Origin: MFD00082-c5 sp963697995
GTDB lineage: Bacteria; Chlamydiota; Chlamydiia; Chlamydiales; JAJFMB01
Assembly (NCBI GenBank): GCA_963697995.1
Contig: OY969110.1
Location: 1,240,001-1,304,000 of the forward strand
DNA: 64,000 nt
Direction of reading: 5' to 3'
Shown: positions 25,005 through 33,877 of the stretch, piece after piece
Layout: each line of letters begins with the position of its first letter
How positions within the stretch are numbered: position 1 is the stretch's first letter
The notes under the pieces: generated by a model
Told to the model about the DNA's origin: nothing
Database searches by the model: none
The model's input: only the letters and a program-made list of their open reading frames with translations
Program-made: the position numbers and the translations under genes

Positions 25005-25758
25005 TGAGATCCCTGATCCTTTTTTGCGTGTGATTAAGAACAACGGTGAGCCCCGGTTTGATTCCTCTTTCTGAAAGCTCAAAAGCTTTCATCGTATTGC
25101 AGATCCTACCGTCCAGTCTCACTCCGATCCCTTTAAGATTGGCCATTTTCCCCCAGATCCCAAACATTTCTAAGGTAAGCTCACAAGCTGTGATCAAAAA
25201 TAAAATCTCTTTATCTTGGTTTTTCTCTTTCAGTTCGAGAAGCTCGCCACTAATATAATGTATTGTTGGAATGACAAGGGGCACTGTGTTATTTGGAAGA
25301 GTATTTATCGTCTCTCCTATAAAACACCCCTGGCAAACCGGGTGGTTAGGATCGTGGATACACTCTTTTGTAAACCTCAACGATGGGCACTCAAAAGGTT
25401 TGTGACAGTAAGAAAATCCTACCACTAAAAGAGTATTATCTTTTTCAAGGATTTTCTCAAACTCGTGGGTGTTTTTGATCCCATAAAGAAAAAAATCGTC
25501 GTCTCTTAAGTACTGTTTTTTTGCAAAAAAGCCTTTTACAAGTTGAAACGTGTACCTGATCGGATGTTTTAAAAATTCTTTTAGTATTTTTTTGTCGTGG
25601 TCTTTGGAAAACATCCATTTTAGGCTTTTCCACCCCAAAAATCGCCTCGTTTCTTCCGTAATCCCAGGCATTTTTGGCAGATGCCTTAAGGAAGAGATTC
25701 CGCGGGGTGTTGGATGTTTTGGGGTAGGTTGGAGTAGCTTAAGTTTGTTTTCGCTCAT
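24847..25758 (-). CDS. Unknown Cys-containing protein overlapping trhO
   Basis: 303 residues. The N-terminal 80 are basic. The central part contains a cluster of cysteines (FSYCHKPFECPSLRFTKEC, then HDPNHPVCQGC) that could bind metal or an iron-sulfur cluster, and a LFLITACELTLEMFGIWGKM stretch that is probably buried core. I do not recognise the family. The last 50 or so residues (from NDASCGTACGQQ onward) are Asn/His/Pro-rich and are encoded antisense to the Cys-rich end of trhO, so they may be a fortuitous extension after loss of an earlier stop. The upstream neighbours on the same strand are two very small paralogues. Confidence 0.65.
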   Translation of the reverse strand: MSENKLKLLQPTPKHPTPRGISSLRHLPKMPGITEETRRFLGWKSLKWMFSKDHDKKILKEFLKHPIRYTFQLVKGFFAKKQYLRDDDFFLYGIKNTHEFEKILEKDNTLLVVGFSYCHKPFECPSLRFTKECIHDPNHPVCQGCFIGETINTLPNNTVPLVIPTIHYISGELLELKEKNQDKEILFLITACELTLEMFGIWGKMANLKGIGVRLDGRICNTMKAFELSERGIKPGLTVVLNHTQKRIRDLIKRNDASCGTACGQQNEHRASHERHMNTLQNNTPEAHPSNPDNLKKEHCNPY

Positions 25759-25786
25759 TTGCTTAAGAGTCTAACAGATCGGTTTG

Positions 25787-25972
25787 TTACTCATCAAGGT
25801 CGAATAATTCCTTATTTGATACCATCTCGGCTGCAACGGCTTTTACAGTGCTTAAGCCATTAGAAAATCCAATTTTTCTCATAATTAAATCCGTATCCGA
25901 AATTTCATCCATAAGTTCTTGGTTTTTACAATCTAATTCATGAAGTTTGTTTATTAGTTCTTTTTTATTCAT
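25787..25972 (-). CDS. Small paralogous protein A
   Basis: 61 residues, starting at the ATG at 25972; an upstream in-frame ATG at 25984 is unlikely because the GGAGG ribosome site lies between them. An N-terminal helix rich in Leu, Glu and Lys is followed by a conserved tail (RKIGFSNGLSTVKAVAAEMV). The neighbouring 58-residue protein has the matching RQIGFPYGLESARLVALEMI, so the pair arose by duplication. Function unknown; size and acidity would suit a small regulatory or adaptor protein. A terminator separates the two genes. Confidence 0.65.
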   Translation of the reverse strand: MNKKELINKLHELDCKNQELMDEISDTDLIMRKIGFSNGLSTVKAVAAEMVSNKELFDLDE

Positions 25973-25985
25973 AATTTCCTCCATT

Positions 25986-26019
25986 AAAAAATTAAGCCCG
26001 GCGAAATTGCCGGGCTTAA
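25986..26019 (-). terminator. Rho-independent terminator between the two small paralogues
   Basis: A perfect 11-bp GC-rich stem (TTAAGCCCGGC / GCCGGGCTTAA, 25992-26019) with a six-base loop, followed on the minus strand by a run of T. It starts five bases after the stop codon of the 26024-26200 gene and ends 14 bases before the next start codon, so the downstream paralogue depends on read-through or its own promoter. Confidence 0.85.
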
Positions 26020-26023
26020 ACGA

Positions 26024-26200
26024 TCAAGGACATTGATCTTCTTCTTGAATCATCTCCAAAGCCACAAGCCTTGCTGACTCCAGCCCATAGGGAAACCCGA
26101 TTTGTCTTAAGAGTGTATCGATCTCCTCCAACTCTGCAGATAATTGATCATGGACAAATTCCATATACGCAATTTTTTTGAGTATCTGTTCTTTTGTCAT
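26024..26200 (-). CDS. Small paralogous protein B
   Basis: 58 residues, read from the ATG at 26200 with a GGGGGG-type ribosome site eight bases upstream. The product is an acidic, helical protein; the segment LLRQIGFPYGLESARLVALEMI is a clear relative of the neighbouring small protein. The two also match in overall layout (helix, then the IGF-x-x-GL motif, then a helix). I know no named family. It heads the minus-strand group here and is divergent from uhpC. Confidence 0.6.
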   Translation of the reverse strand: MTKEQILKKIAYMEFVHDQLSAELEEIDTLLRQIGFPYGLESARLVALEMIQEEDQCP

Positions 26201-26380
26201 GAATCATCCCCCCTTTTTTTTTAAGGTGTGGTTGTTAAGAGCTTTCGCAATAAACGTGCCAATGAACAGAGAATTAACCCAACTTCAACGCAACTCATTT
26301 TGTTTGAGTGTTTTAAAATAGGGTTTTTCAAGAAAAAATTACTTTAAATAGATGAAAGTTTCAGATTTAGAACTTTAATG

Positions 26381-26409
26381 TTGAAAAAATCCCTTGATAA
26401 TGATACAAT
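26381..26409 (+). promoter_or_regulatory. Candidate uhpC promoter
   Basis: TTGAAA (26381-26386), 17-base spacer, TACAAT (26404-26409), five of six matches in each box. An AAGGAGGT follows at 26411-26418, near the expected transcript start and too far from uhpC to serve it. The leader to uhpC would be about 110 nt. Elsewhere in 26201-26528 I see only AT-rich sequence. Confidence 0.5.
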
Positions 26410-26528
26410 TAAGGAGGTACTATAATTGTTAATTTTTAGTTAATTTGTAAGTTTAAATTATTTAATAAGTCTTGCCCGAAATGAGAGTACCAGTTATGTA
26501 AGAGGTAAAGAAGAATGCAGGAGAGTGT

Positions 26529-27911
26529 TTGTTGAACTCCTTTTTTAATCTATTTAGGCCAGCTCCCTACATCGATAGAATAGCCGATAAAAAGGTGATC
26601 GATAAGGATTACAAGTATTGGCGCTATCGCATTCTTTATTCGATGTTTATTGGGTATGCCTTTTACTATTTGACAAGAAAAAGTTTTACATTTGCTATTC
26701 CCGGTATGATTCAAGAGCTTGATATGGATAAAGCTCAGGTGGGTTTACTCGGAAGCATTCTTTATATTTCTTACGGTATCAGCAAATTTGCAACAGGCAT
26801 TCTGTCTGACAAGTCGAATCCTCGTTATTTTATGGCTTTTGGTTTGATGATGACGGGCGTGTGCAATATTTTGTTTGGAATGAGCTCCTCTCTTCTCCTG
26901 TTTGCGATTTTTTGGGGATTAAATGGGTGGTTTCAAGGGTTTGGGTGGCCTCCTTGCGCAAGACTTTTGACTCATTGGTACTCCCATTCTGAAAGGGGAT
27001 CGTGGTGGTCGACTTGGAACGTGTCTCATAATGTGGGCGCTTTTATTATTCCTTGGATAGCAGGGTTTGCTTTGCAGTTTTTGGGATGGCGCTATGCGAT
27101 GTATATTCCTGGTGTGATGTGTATTTTAGGAGGCTTCTTTTTAATCAACCGCTTAAGAGACACTCCTCAGTCGCTTGGACTTCCGACCATTGAAGAGTAT
27201 AGAGACGATTATGTGGGAGCTCAAAGGAAGAAGGGGGAAGAGGAGAAAGAACTGACAACAAAAGAGATCTTGCTAGATTATGTTTTAAGCAATAAATTTA
27301 TTTGGCTTTTGGCGGCAGCTTACTTTTTTGTTTATATCGTCAGAACCGGGATTAACGATTGGACGGGTCTTTTTCTAATTGAGAGCAAGGGGTATACGCG
27401 TCTTGGAGCCAATGGTGTCGTGTCCCTTTTTGAAGTGGGCGGTTTTTTTGGCAGCCTTTGTGCGGGTTGGTTTTCAGATCGCCTTTTTGCTGCAAGGCGA
27501 GGTCCTGTGAATCTGCTTTTTTCTCTTGGAGCTCTTTTTGCGATAACTCTTTTCTGGATGGTTCCAGAGGGGTACCAATTCTTAGACTCCTTGGGGATGT
27601 TCTTGATTGGATTTGTGATTTTTGGACCTCAAATGTTGATTGGAGTCGCAGCTGCCGAGCTCTCTCATAAGAAAGCTGCCGCGACATCGACAGGTTTTAT
27701 CGGCTGTTTTGCCTATATGGGGGCCGCTTTTGCGGGTTATCCTCTTGGAACAGTCGCCGAAAGTTTTGGCTGGCAGGGATTTTTTTTCAGCATGATTTTG
27801 TGTTCAGCACTTGCAGTTGTTTTCTTAGCGCCGATGTGGGGGGTTAAGGAAAGACCTATTCAAACATCCCTTCCGTCTCAAAATCCGTCACCTCTTGAGG
27901 CAAAAACTTAA
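26529..27911 (+). CDS. uhpC: Sugar-phosphate antiporter (UhpC/GlpT family, MFS)
   Basis: 460 residues with about twelve membrane helices. The organophosphate:phosphate antiporter signature is evident: YSMFIGYAFYYLTRKS near the start, the GLLGSILYISYGISKF loop, and NGWFQGFGWPPCARLL with the WWSTWNVSHNVGA stretch typical of UhpC/UhpT/GlpT. In Chlamydia the UhpC homologue imports host glucose-6-phosphate in exchange for phosphate. There is no in-frame ATG; a TTG start with AGGAG about eight bases upstream is the best choice. Its place between hisS/aspS and dnaE matches Chlamydia. The C-terminal tail after residue 440 is a short soluble stretch. Confidence 0.93.
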   Translation: MLNSFFNLFRPAPYIDRIADKKVIDKDYKYWRYRILYSMFIGYAFYYLTRKSFTFAIPGMIQELDMDKAQVGLLGSILYISYGISKFATGILSDKSNPRYFMAFGLMMTGVCNILFGMSSSLLLFAIFWGLNGWFQGFGWPPCARLLTHWYSHSERGSWWSTWNVSHNVGAFIIPWIAGFALQFLGWRYAMYIPGVMCILGGFFLINRLRDTPQSLGLPTIEEYRDDYVGAQRKKGEEEKELTTKEILLDYVLSNKFIWLLAAAYFFVYIVRTGINDWTGLFLIESKGYTRLGANGVVSLFEVGGFFGSLCAGWFSDRLFAARRGPVNLLFSLGALFAITLFWMVPEGYQFLDSLGMFLIGFVIFGPQMLIGVAAAELSHKKAAATSTGFIGCFAYMGAAFAGYPLGTVAESFGWQGFFFSMILCSALAVVFLAPMWGVKERPIQTSLPSQNPSPLEAKT

Positions 27912-27923
27912 GTCTATTAACCG

Positions 27924-27995
27924 TAAGTTACGGGTTTATTCCTTGATCTCCACCTAAATTCCTTTAAATCGCCTCGGATCTAAACCCATAACTTA
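27924..27995 (+). terminator. Inverted repeat after uhpC
   Basis: 15-base arms at 27924-27938 and 27981-27995 are complementary with one mismatch, and the left arm also forms a small local hairpin (CCGTAA-G-TTACGG, 27921-27933). It lies between the uhpC stop and the miniature element. It could end the uhpC transcript, but no clear T run follows. Confidence 0.35.
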
Positions 27996-28000
27996 AGTTA

Positions 28001-28976
28001 GTCGGCCCTGAAAAAGTCCTCTCCAATAAAAAGTGCCCCTTTTGACAAAAAATGCGTTTTACTCCTCACCAAACCTTGGCAAGTGGGGGAAGCGTCGTTC
28101 ACCACTTTTTTGTTGCAAAAGGATCACTTTTTCTTTGGAGAGTGCGTGTTCCATTCGCAAAAATTTTAAGCTTTTCTCATTGTCATATAATTAAAGCTTG
28201 CAAAATAGGCTATGTCTTTTCTTCCTCGTTAACTGCAAATTTTTCTCAAGGAGCCCTTACTTTTTCAGGACCGACTAATTATAGCGTGCAAAATAGGCTA
28301 TGTCTTTCTTCCTCGTTAACTGCAAATTTTTCTCAAGGAGCCGTTACTTTTTCAGGACCGACTAATTATAGCGTGCAAAATAGGCTATGTCTCTTCTTCC
28401 TCGTTAACTGCAAATTTTTCTCAAGGAACCCTTACTTTTTCAGGGTCGACTAATTATAGCGTGCAAAATAGGCTATGTCTTTTCTTCCTCGTTAACTGCA
28501 AATTTTTCTCAAGGAGCCCTTACTTTTTCAGGACCGACTAATTATAGCGTGCAAAATAGGCTATGTCTCTTCTTCCTCGTTAACTGCAAATTTTTCTCAA
28601 GGAACCCTTACTTTTTCAGGGTCGACTAATTATAGCGTGCAAAATAGGCTATGTCTTTCTTCCTCGTTAACTGCAAATTTTTCTCAAGGAGCCCTTACTT
28701 TTTCAGGACCGACTAATTATAGCGTGCAAAATAGGCTATGTCTCTTCTTCCTCGTTAACTGCAAATTTTTCTTAAGGAGCCCTTACTTTTTCAGGACCGA
28801 CTAATTAAAGCTTGCAAAATAGGCTATGTCTTTTCTTCCTCGTTAACTGCAAATTTTTCTCAGGAGCCCTTACTTTTTCAGGACCGACTAATTATAGCTT
28901 GCAAAATAGGCTATGTCTCTTCTTCCTCGTTAACTGCAAATTTTTCTCAAGGAGCCCTTACTTTTTCAGGGCCGAC
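28001..28976 (+). mobile_element. Miniature inverted-repeat element, expanded copy (976 bp)
   Basis: It starts GTCGGCCCTGAAAAAGTC and ends with CTTTTTCAGGGCCGAC, the inverse of its start. The flanks TAAGTTA (27994-28000) and TAAATTA (28977-28983) match at six of seven bases, consistent with a decayed 7-bp target duplication. The left 200 bp align with the copy at 35250, and the right part is the same 88-bp tail unit repeated nine times. It encodes no transposase; the 133-codon frame at 28052-28453 is simply the repeat translated. It fills the space between uhpC and dnaE. Confidence 0.85.
28201..28976 (+). repeat. Nine 87-88-bp tandem repeats made from the element right end
   Basis: Units begin with CAAAATAGGCTATGTCT at 28201, 28289, 28376, 28464, 28552, 28640, 28727, 28815 and 28902. 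Each ends with CTTTTTCAGG(A/G)(C/T)CGACTAATTA and a short AGCGTG or AGCTTG joint, so each carries the transposon end plus flank-like bases. Unit variants (GAGCCC/GAACCC, CAGGACC/CAGGGTC) recur in a mixed order. The related element at 35250 has this unit once. Confidence 0.92.
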
Positions 28977-29106
28977 TAAATTATTAGGGTGTTTCCCTAA
29001 ACCTTTTTCGAAATTTTATTCAATTAAAGCGAATTTTCAAAGAGATCTATTCAAATACTCAACTTTTAGGTAAGATGATCCTGATCTTAAGGAGTTCTTT
29101 TTTCTC

Positions 29107-32100
29107 ATGACATGGGTTCCCCTTCACGTTCATTCACAGTACTCCATTTTAGATGCGTCTGCCTCGGTAAAGGATATTGTCAAAAAGGCAAAAGAGTTTG
29201 GAATGGAAGCGGTTGCTTTAACCGATCATGGCAATCTTTTTGGAGCCATTGAGTTTTATAAGGCGTGTCTTGCCGAGGCAATCAAACCCATTATCGGTTG
29301 CGAGTTCTACATCGCTCCTGAATCTCGTCTTGAAAAAAATAAAGAATCTAAAAGAGTCTCTTACCATATCACACTTCTTGCCAAAAACCTCGTAGGTTAT
29401 CAAAACCTTTGTCGCCTCTCCTCCATTGGCTACCTCGAAGGGTTTTATTATACCCCAAGAATCGATAAAGAAAGCTTAAAAGAGCACAAGGAGGGATTGA
29501 TTTGTCTCTCAGGTTGCATGAATGGTTCTGTTCCTCAAGCTATTTTAGCAGGGGAAGATGTCGAAAAAGAAGCTCAATGGTTTAAGGAAGTTTTTGAAGA
29601 GGATTACTACTTTGAACTTCAACGGCATCCCATGACAGAGGAGTCTCTCATCAAAGACGGGATGACCCAAGAAACGTGGCTTTTGCAGCAATATCGAGAT
29701 TTTTTTAATAAGCAGAAAAAAGTCAATGACACTCTTATCGAGTTGTCTAAGAGAATGGGAATTTCCCTTGTTGCGACAAATGATAGTCACTATATTTTGC
29801 GACAGGAGTGGAAGGCTCACGAAATTCTACTCAATATCCAATCGGGCGAGCCTGTCGAGATTTTTGAAGAAGGGTATGGGGGGCAAGGAGGGTTTAGAAC
29901 GCCTAACCCCAAGAGAAAAACATATCCGACTCATGAGCTTTATTTTAAAAGTCAAGAGGAGATGAAAACTCTGTTTTCAGACGTTCCTCAAGCTCTTGAA
30001 AATAGCTTAGAAATCGCTAAAAAATGTTCTTTAAAATTTGATTTCTCGCTTAAGCACTATCCTGTGTTTGTCCCCCCCCATTTAGAGGGAAAACAGCTCA
30101 CTGCTTCAGAGAGAGAGAAAGCTGTTGAGGCGTATTTGTGGAGCCTTTGTGAAGAGGGAATAAAAAAAAGATATACTGAAGAGCGCTTAAAGGAAGTCGC
30201 TAGAGTGTTTCCTGGAAAAGATCCTTTGGAGGTCGTAAGAGAGCGTCTTTCTTACGAAATGGGAATTATTGCCCCAAAAGGAATGTGCGACTATCTGCTT
30301 ATCGTTTGGGATTTTATCAACTGGGCTAAAAGAGCTCAAATTCCAGTGGGTCCTGGAAGAGGGTCGGGAGCTGGCTCGATTGTTTTGTATCTCATAGAAG
30401 TCACCGACATCGAACCTCTTCGGTTTCACTTGTTTTTTGAGCGGTTCATTAACCCCGAAAGGATCTCTTATCCCGATATCGACGTCGACATTTGTATGGA
30501 CCGGCGCGCAGATGTGATCCAATACACGATCGAAAAGTATGGAAAAGGGAATGTCGCTCAAATCATCACCTTCAATACAATGAAGGCTAGAATGACGATC
30601 AAGGATATTGGAAGGGTTTTGAGCGTGCCCCTTTCGAAAGTTAACGAGATTTGTAAACTGGTTCCGGAAGAGCTCGATATCACTCTTGATAAAGCACTTG
30701 AAAAAGATCCTGAATTGTCAAAAATGGTCGCGGAAGACCCCGATGCTAAAAGGATTATGGAGATCGGGGAGAAATTAGAGGGCTCGATCAGAAATACGGG
30801 TATCCACGCCGCTGGAATTATTGTAAGTGGTCAGCCGTTATCAGACTTAATCCCTGTTTGTGTCGCCAAAGACGCCGACATTCCGGTTTCCCAATTTTCG
30901 ATGAAGCCTGTTGAGCAGGTAGGGATGCTCAAAATCGACTTTTTGGGGTTAAAAACACTTACGGCAATTCAGATGAGTGTCAAAGCTATTTTTGAATCGT
31001 CTGGAAAACTGATCGACTGGGTGAATTTACCGTTAGATGATAAAGCCACTTTTGACTTGCTTAACCAGGGAAAAACGCTTGGAGTGTTCCAGTTAGAATC
31101 TGGAGGGATGCAGGATTTGGCAAGGCAGCTTCATTTGGATCGGTTTGAGGAGATCATTGCGGTGGGAGCTCTTTATCGTCCAGGTCCTATGGATATGATC
31201 CCTTCATTTATCAACAGAAAGCATGGTCGGGAGGCGATCGAGAACGATCATCCTTGGATGAAAGACATTTTGGATGAGACGTACGGAATTATGGTGTATC
31301 AAGAGCAAGTGATGCAGATTGCGAGCAAGCTTGCTGGTTACTCTCTTGGGGAAGGGGACGTCTTAAGACGTGCGATGGGGAAAAAAGATAAAGATGAGAT
31401 GATGCGTCAGAGGGAGAAATTTAGGGAAGGGGCGATCAAGAAGGGGATTTCTGAAGAAACTGCCATGCTGATTTTCGATAAGATGGAGAAATTTGCTTCG
31501 TATGGCTTTAACAAGTCTCATGCGGCAGCCTACGGGTATCTCTCTTATGTGACGGGTTATCTTAAGGCGAATTACCCGAAGGTGTGGATGGCGGCGTTAA
31601 TGACTTGCGATCGGCAAGATTTGTCTAAAGTGTCGAAGTTTATTCGAGAGAGTAAAGCGATGTCGATTGCCATTTTGCCACCTGATGTGAATGAGGCCGG
31701 CACAGAGTTTGTAGCCACTGAGAAGGGAATTCGGTTTGCGATGACGGGGATTAAGGGGGTCGGCGAAGGCGTTGTCGAGGCGATTATCGAGGAGAGGAAG
31801 AAAAGAGGGCCTTTTAAATCATTTTTCGATTTTTTCAAAAGAATCGAGGGAAAAAAGGTGGGGAAAAAAGTGATCGAAAGTTTAGTCGACGCTGGGGCCT
31901 TTGATTTTACAAATTGGAGTCGGGACGCGCTTCGTTTAAGTATAGAGCCGATGTTTGATACAGCACAGAAGGAGTATCAAGAGAGACTTGTTGGGGTCAG
32001 AAGTTTTTTTGATCTTCTTGGAGAAACAAGTGATAAAGCTTTTTCAAGCCCGCCGAAAGTTATAAGGCAAACGACGGAGCTTGAAAGGTTGCTTAAGGAG

Positions 32101-32817
32101 AAGGAGCTTTTAGGGTTCTTTTTGACGGGTCACCCGATGGATGCTTACCGCCCTATTCTGACCCGTCTTTCAGCCATTTCCCTCGATAGGGCTGAATCGT
32201 TAGACCACGATGCGATTTTTAGATCGGCCTTCATTGTCGAGGAGGTCAAAGTGCGCTTATCGAATAAGTCACAGAAAAAGTTTGCCATTTTGTCTATTAG
32301 TTGCGGTTTAGAGCAGTTTGAGCTTCCCGTGTGGCCCGAGCTTTACGAGGAGAAGGGACATATGCTTGTGGAAAACAGGCTAATTTACGCAGTACTGCAG
32401 GTCGATAAGAAAGAGGGAACTCTTAAATTGACAGCTCGTTGGCTCGATGATTTAAGCCGTGCGGATGAAAAGATGATAGATGATTGCGACAAGGCGTACG
32501 ACAAGGCCAAGTTTCAGGTGGAGAGGCTATCGAAGCTAAAAGAGAGGGGGCAAGAGAGAGGGGAGAAGAAAGAGAGCAAGGAGAATAAGGAGAGTGTCGT
32601 GGGGCCAAAGAAGTTGGTATTTAGGGTAGATTTAAACTCTTGTCGTTTGAGCCAAGCGTTAAGGATGAAGGAGATAGTGAAGCAAAATCCTGGGGTTTTG
32701 CCTCTACAGATCGAGTTTGTGACTGGGGAGCACAAAGTGGCTCTTCTTCACTTAAAGAAACCTGTAAGTGAAGAGTGTCTTCTGAAACTAAATGAGTTAT
32801 CAAACTCATTGACTTGA
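29107..32817 (+). CDS. dnaE: DNA polymerase III alpha subunit
   Basis: 1,236 residues. The N-terminal PHP domain (PLHVHSQYSILDASAS, ALTDHGNLFGAIEFY) is followed by the C-family polymerase core with GPGRGSGAGSIV near residue 415 and the catalytic YPDIDVDICMDRR near 455-467. Then come the finger and little-finger regions, a helix-hairpin-helix segment (GIKGVGEGVVEAII), and a C-terminal OB region. It is the replicative polymerase of chlamydiae. The ATG has an AAGGAG ribosome site at a rather long distance. A Lys/Glu-rich stretch near 1150-1175 (GQERGEKKESKENKES) is a low-complexity linker. A CCCTTG-CA-CAAGGG hairpin follows the stop. Confidence 0.98.
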   Translation: MTWVPLHVHSQYSILDASASVKDIVKKAKEFGMEAVALTDHGNLFGAIEFYKACLAEAIKPIIGCEFYIAPESRLEKNKESKRVSYHITLLAKNLVGYQNLCRLSSIGYLEGFYYTPRIDKESLKEHKEGLICLSGCMNGSVPQAILAGEDVEKEAQWFKEVFEEDYYFELQRHPMTEESLIKDGMTQETWLLQQYRDFFNKQKKVNDTLIELSKRMGISLVATNDSHYILRQEWKAHEILLNIQSGEPVEIFEEGYGGQGGFRTPNPKRKTYPTHELYFKSQEEMKTLFSDVPQALENSLEIAKKCSLKFDFSLKHYPVFVPPHLEGKQLTASEREKAVEAYLWSLCEEGIKKRYTEERLKEVARVFPGKDPLEVVRERLSYEMGIIAPKGMCDYLLIVWDFINWAKRAQIPVGPGRGSGAGSIVLYLIEVTDIEPLRFHLFFERFINPERISYPDIDVDICMDRRADVIQYTIEKYGKGNVAQIITFNTMKARMTIKDIGRVLSVPLSKVNEICKLVPEELDITLDKALEKDPELSKMVAEDPDAKRIMEIGEKLEGSIRNTGIHAAGIIVSGQPLSDLIPVCVAKDADIPVSQFSMKPVEQVGMLKIDFLGLKTLTAIQMSVKAIFESSGKLIDWVNLPLDDKATFDLLNQGKTLGVFQLESGGMQDLARQLHLDRFEEIIAVGALYRPGPMDMIPSFINRKHGREAIENDHPWMKDILDETYGIMVYQEQVMQIASKLAGYSLGEGDVLRRAMGKKDKDEMMRQREKFREGAIKKGISEETAMLIFDKMEKFASYGFNKSHAAAYGYLSYVTGYLKANYPKVWMAALMTCDRQDLSKVSKFIRESKAMSIAILPPDVNEAGTEFVATEKGIRFAMTGIKGVGEGVVEAIIEERKKRGPFKSFFDFFKRIEGKKVGKKVIESLVDAGAFDFTNWSRDALRLSIEPMFDTAQKEYQERLVGVRSFFDLLGETSDKAFSSPPKVIRQTTELERLLKEKELLGFFLTGHPMDAYRPILTRLSAISLDRAESLDHDAIFRSAFIVEEVKVRLSNKSQKKFAILSISCGLEQFELPVWPELYEEKGHMLVENRLIYAVLQVDKKEGTLKLTARWLDDLSRADEKMIDDCDKAYDKAKFQVERLSKLKERGQERGEKKESKENKESVVGPKKLVFRVDLNSCRLSQALRMKEIVKQNPGVLPLQIEFVTGEHKVALLHLKKPVSEECLLKLNELSNSLT

Positions 32818-32826
32818 GTTTTTCCC

Positions 32827-32855
32827 TTGCACAAGGGTTCAGGCTCTAGTACAAT
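32827..32855 (+). promoter_or_regulatory. Candidate promoter for the BamD-like / lptE pair
   Basis: TTGCAC (32827-32832), 17-base spacer, TACAAT (32850-32855), 29 bp before the GTG start. The -35 box overlaps a CCCTTG/CAAGGG hairpin that may end dnaE transcripts. Pattern match only. Confidence 0.4.
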
Positions 32856-32884
32856 GGTCTTCAAGTTTTAGATCTGGAGATTTC

Positions 32885-33877
32885 GTGAAAAAGTTTTTAA
32901 CTCTTATTTTTTTGACAAGCGCAAGCTGTTTTGCTGGGCATCTCTATGAAATGCCTGAGATACCTGGGTATCCAAGCCTTGATCCTTGTATCGTAAGCAA
33001 GAGAGATCGCCCTTTTTTAGCTCTTGAAGAGCATCTAAAGAAAGGGCGCTTGGCTTTTGAAAAAAAAGATTGGGAAGAGGCGGCCAAACAATTTAGAATT
33101 GTCAAATACAATCAAGTGTTTAACGAAGAGATTCAGGAGTTGTCGTTCTCTCTTGGCGTTTGCTACATGCAGATGGGGGAGCTTGAGTCTGCCAATAGCG
33201 AGTTTAATGGCTATTTAAGAGGCCATCCCAATCCGACCCATTTTGCCGAAGTGATTCAATACAAATTTTCGATTGCAGAAGCGTTTAAAAATGGGACCAA
33301 AAGGCGTTGGTTTGGTTCTTTGAATATGCCTCGGATAGGGTCTGGTTTTGAGCTGGCTCTAGAAATCTATGACGAAGTGATCGCCGCAGTCCCCTCTCAT
33401 GATATTGCAGTTAAATCTCTTTATTCGAAGGGAATGCTTCTTTGGAAAATGAAAGAGTATCAGGAAAGTGTCGAAACTTTACAGTATTTGACAAAACGTT
33501 TTCCAAGACATGAGCTTTGCCCTGAGGCTTTTATTGCTTTGACAAAGATTTACTTAGATCAAGGGGAATACGAGTATCAAAATCCTGATCTTGTGGCCTT
33601 TAGCGAGATCAATCAAAGGAGATTTTCAGAGGAGTTTCCCCAGGATGAGCGGTTGATGGAGATCTCTCAAGACGTTTTAAAAATGAAAGAGACTTACGCA
33701 AACGGTCTTTACCAGACGGGGCTTTTTTATGAGAGGAAGGGGAAGCCTTCAGCTTCAGTGATCTACTATAAAAATGCGATGGCGAGGTTTCCGGAGACTC
33801 AAGTTGCCACTCTTTGTAAAAAGCGGCTTGATGTGTTACAGCCTGAGGGGATAAAGGTTGAATCGAGGATTCAATGA
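32885..33877 (+). CDS. BamD-like TPR protein, outer-membrane assembly candidate
   Basis: 330 residues from a GTG start with GGAG upstream. A signal peptide (MKKFLTLIFLTSASCFAG) precedes at least four TPR-like repeats: residues 50-85 (GRLAFEKKDWEEAAKQFR), 95-130, 165-205 (LLWKMKEYQESVETL) and a last one near 285-315 (GLFYERKGKPSASVIYY). The unit resembles BamD/YfiO, the TPR lipoprotein of the beta-barrel assembly machine. The Cys15 context (SAS-C) is a poor lipobox, so cleavage by signal peptidase I after CFA is as likely. In Chlamydia the gene after dnaE in this block (CT547, as I remember) is of this type. It overlaps lptE by four bases. Confidence 0.75.
   Translation: MKKFLTLIFLTSASCFAGHLYEMPEIPGYPSLDPCIVSKRDRPFLALEEHLKKGRLAFEKKDWEEAAKQFRIVKYNQVFNEEIQELSFSLGVCYMQMGELESANSEFNGYLRGHPNPTHFAEVIQYKFSIAEAFKNGTKRRWFGSLNMPRIGSGFELALEIYDEVIAAVPSHDIAVKSLYSKGMLLWKMKEYQESVETLQYLTKRFPRHELCPEAFIALTKIYLDQGEYEYQNPDLVAFSEINQRRFSEEFPQDERLMEISQDVLKMKETYANGLYQTGLFYERKGKPSASVIYYKNAMARFPETQVATLCKKRLDVLQPEGIKVESRIQ

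Noticed and set aside
26411..26444. Leader peptide behind AAGGAGGT upstream of uhpC
   Set aside because: The only frame is five codons from a TTG, and the ribosome site falls at or before the expected transcript start.
28052..28453. Plus-strand frame of 133 codons inside the miniature element
   Set aside because: It is the tandem repeat translated (the same Ser/Leu/Asn-rich peptide over and over), with no ribosome site and no similarity to a protein.
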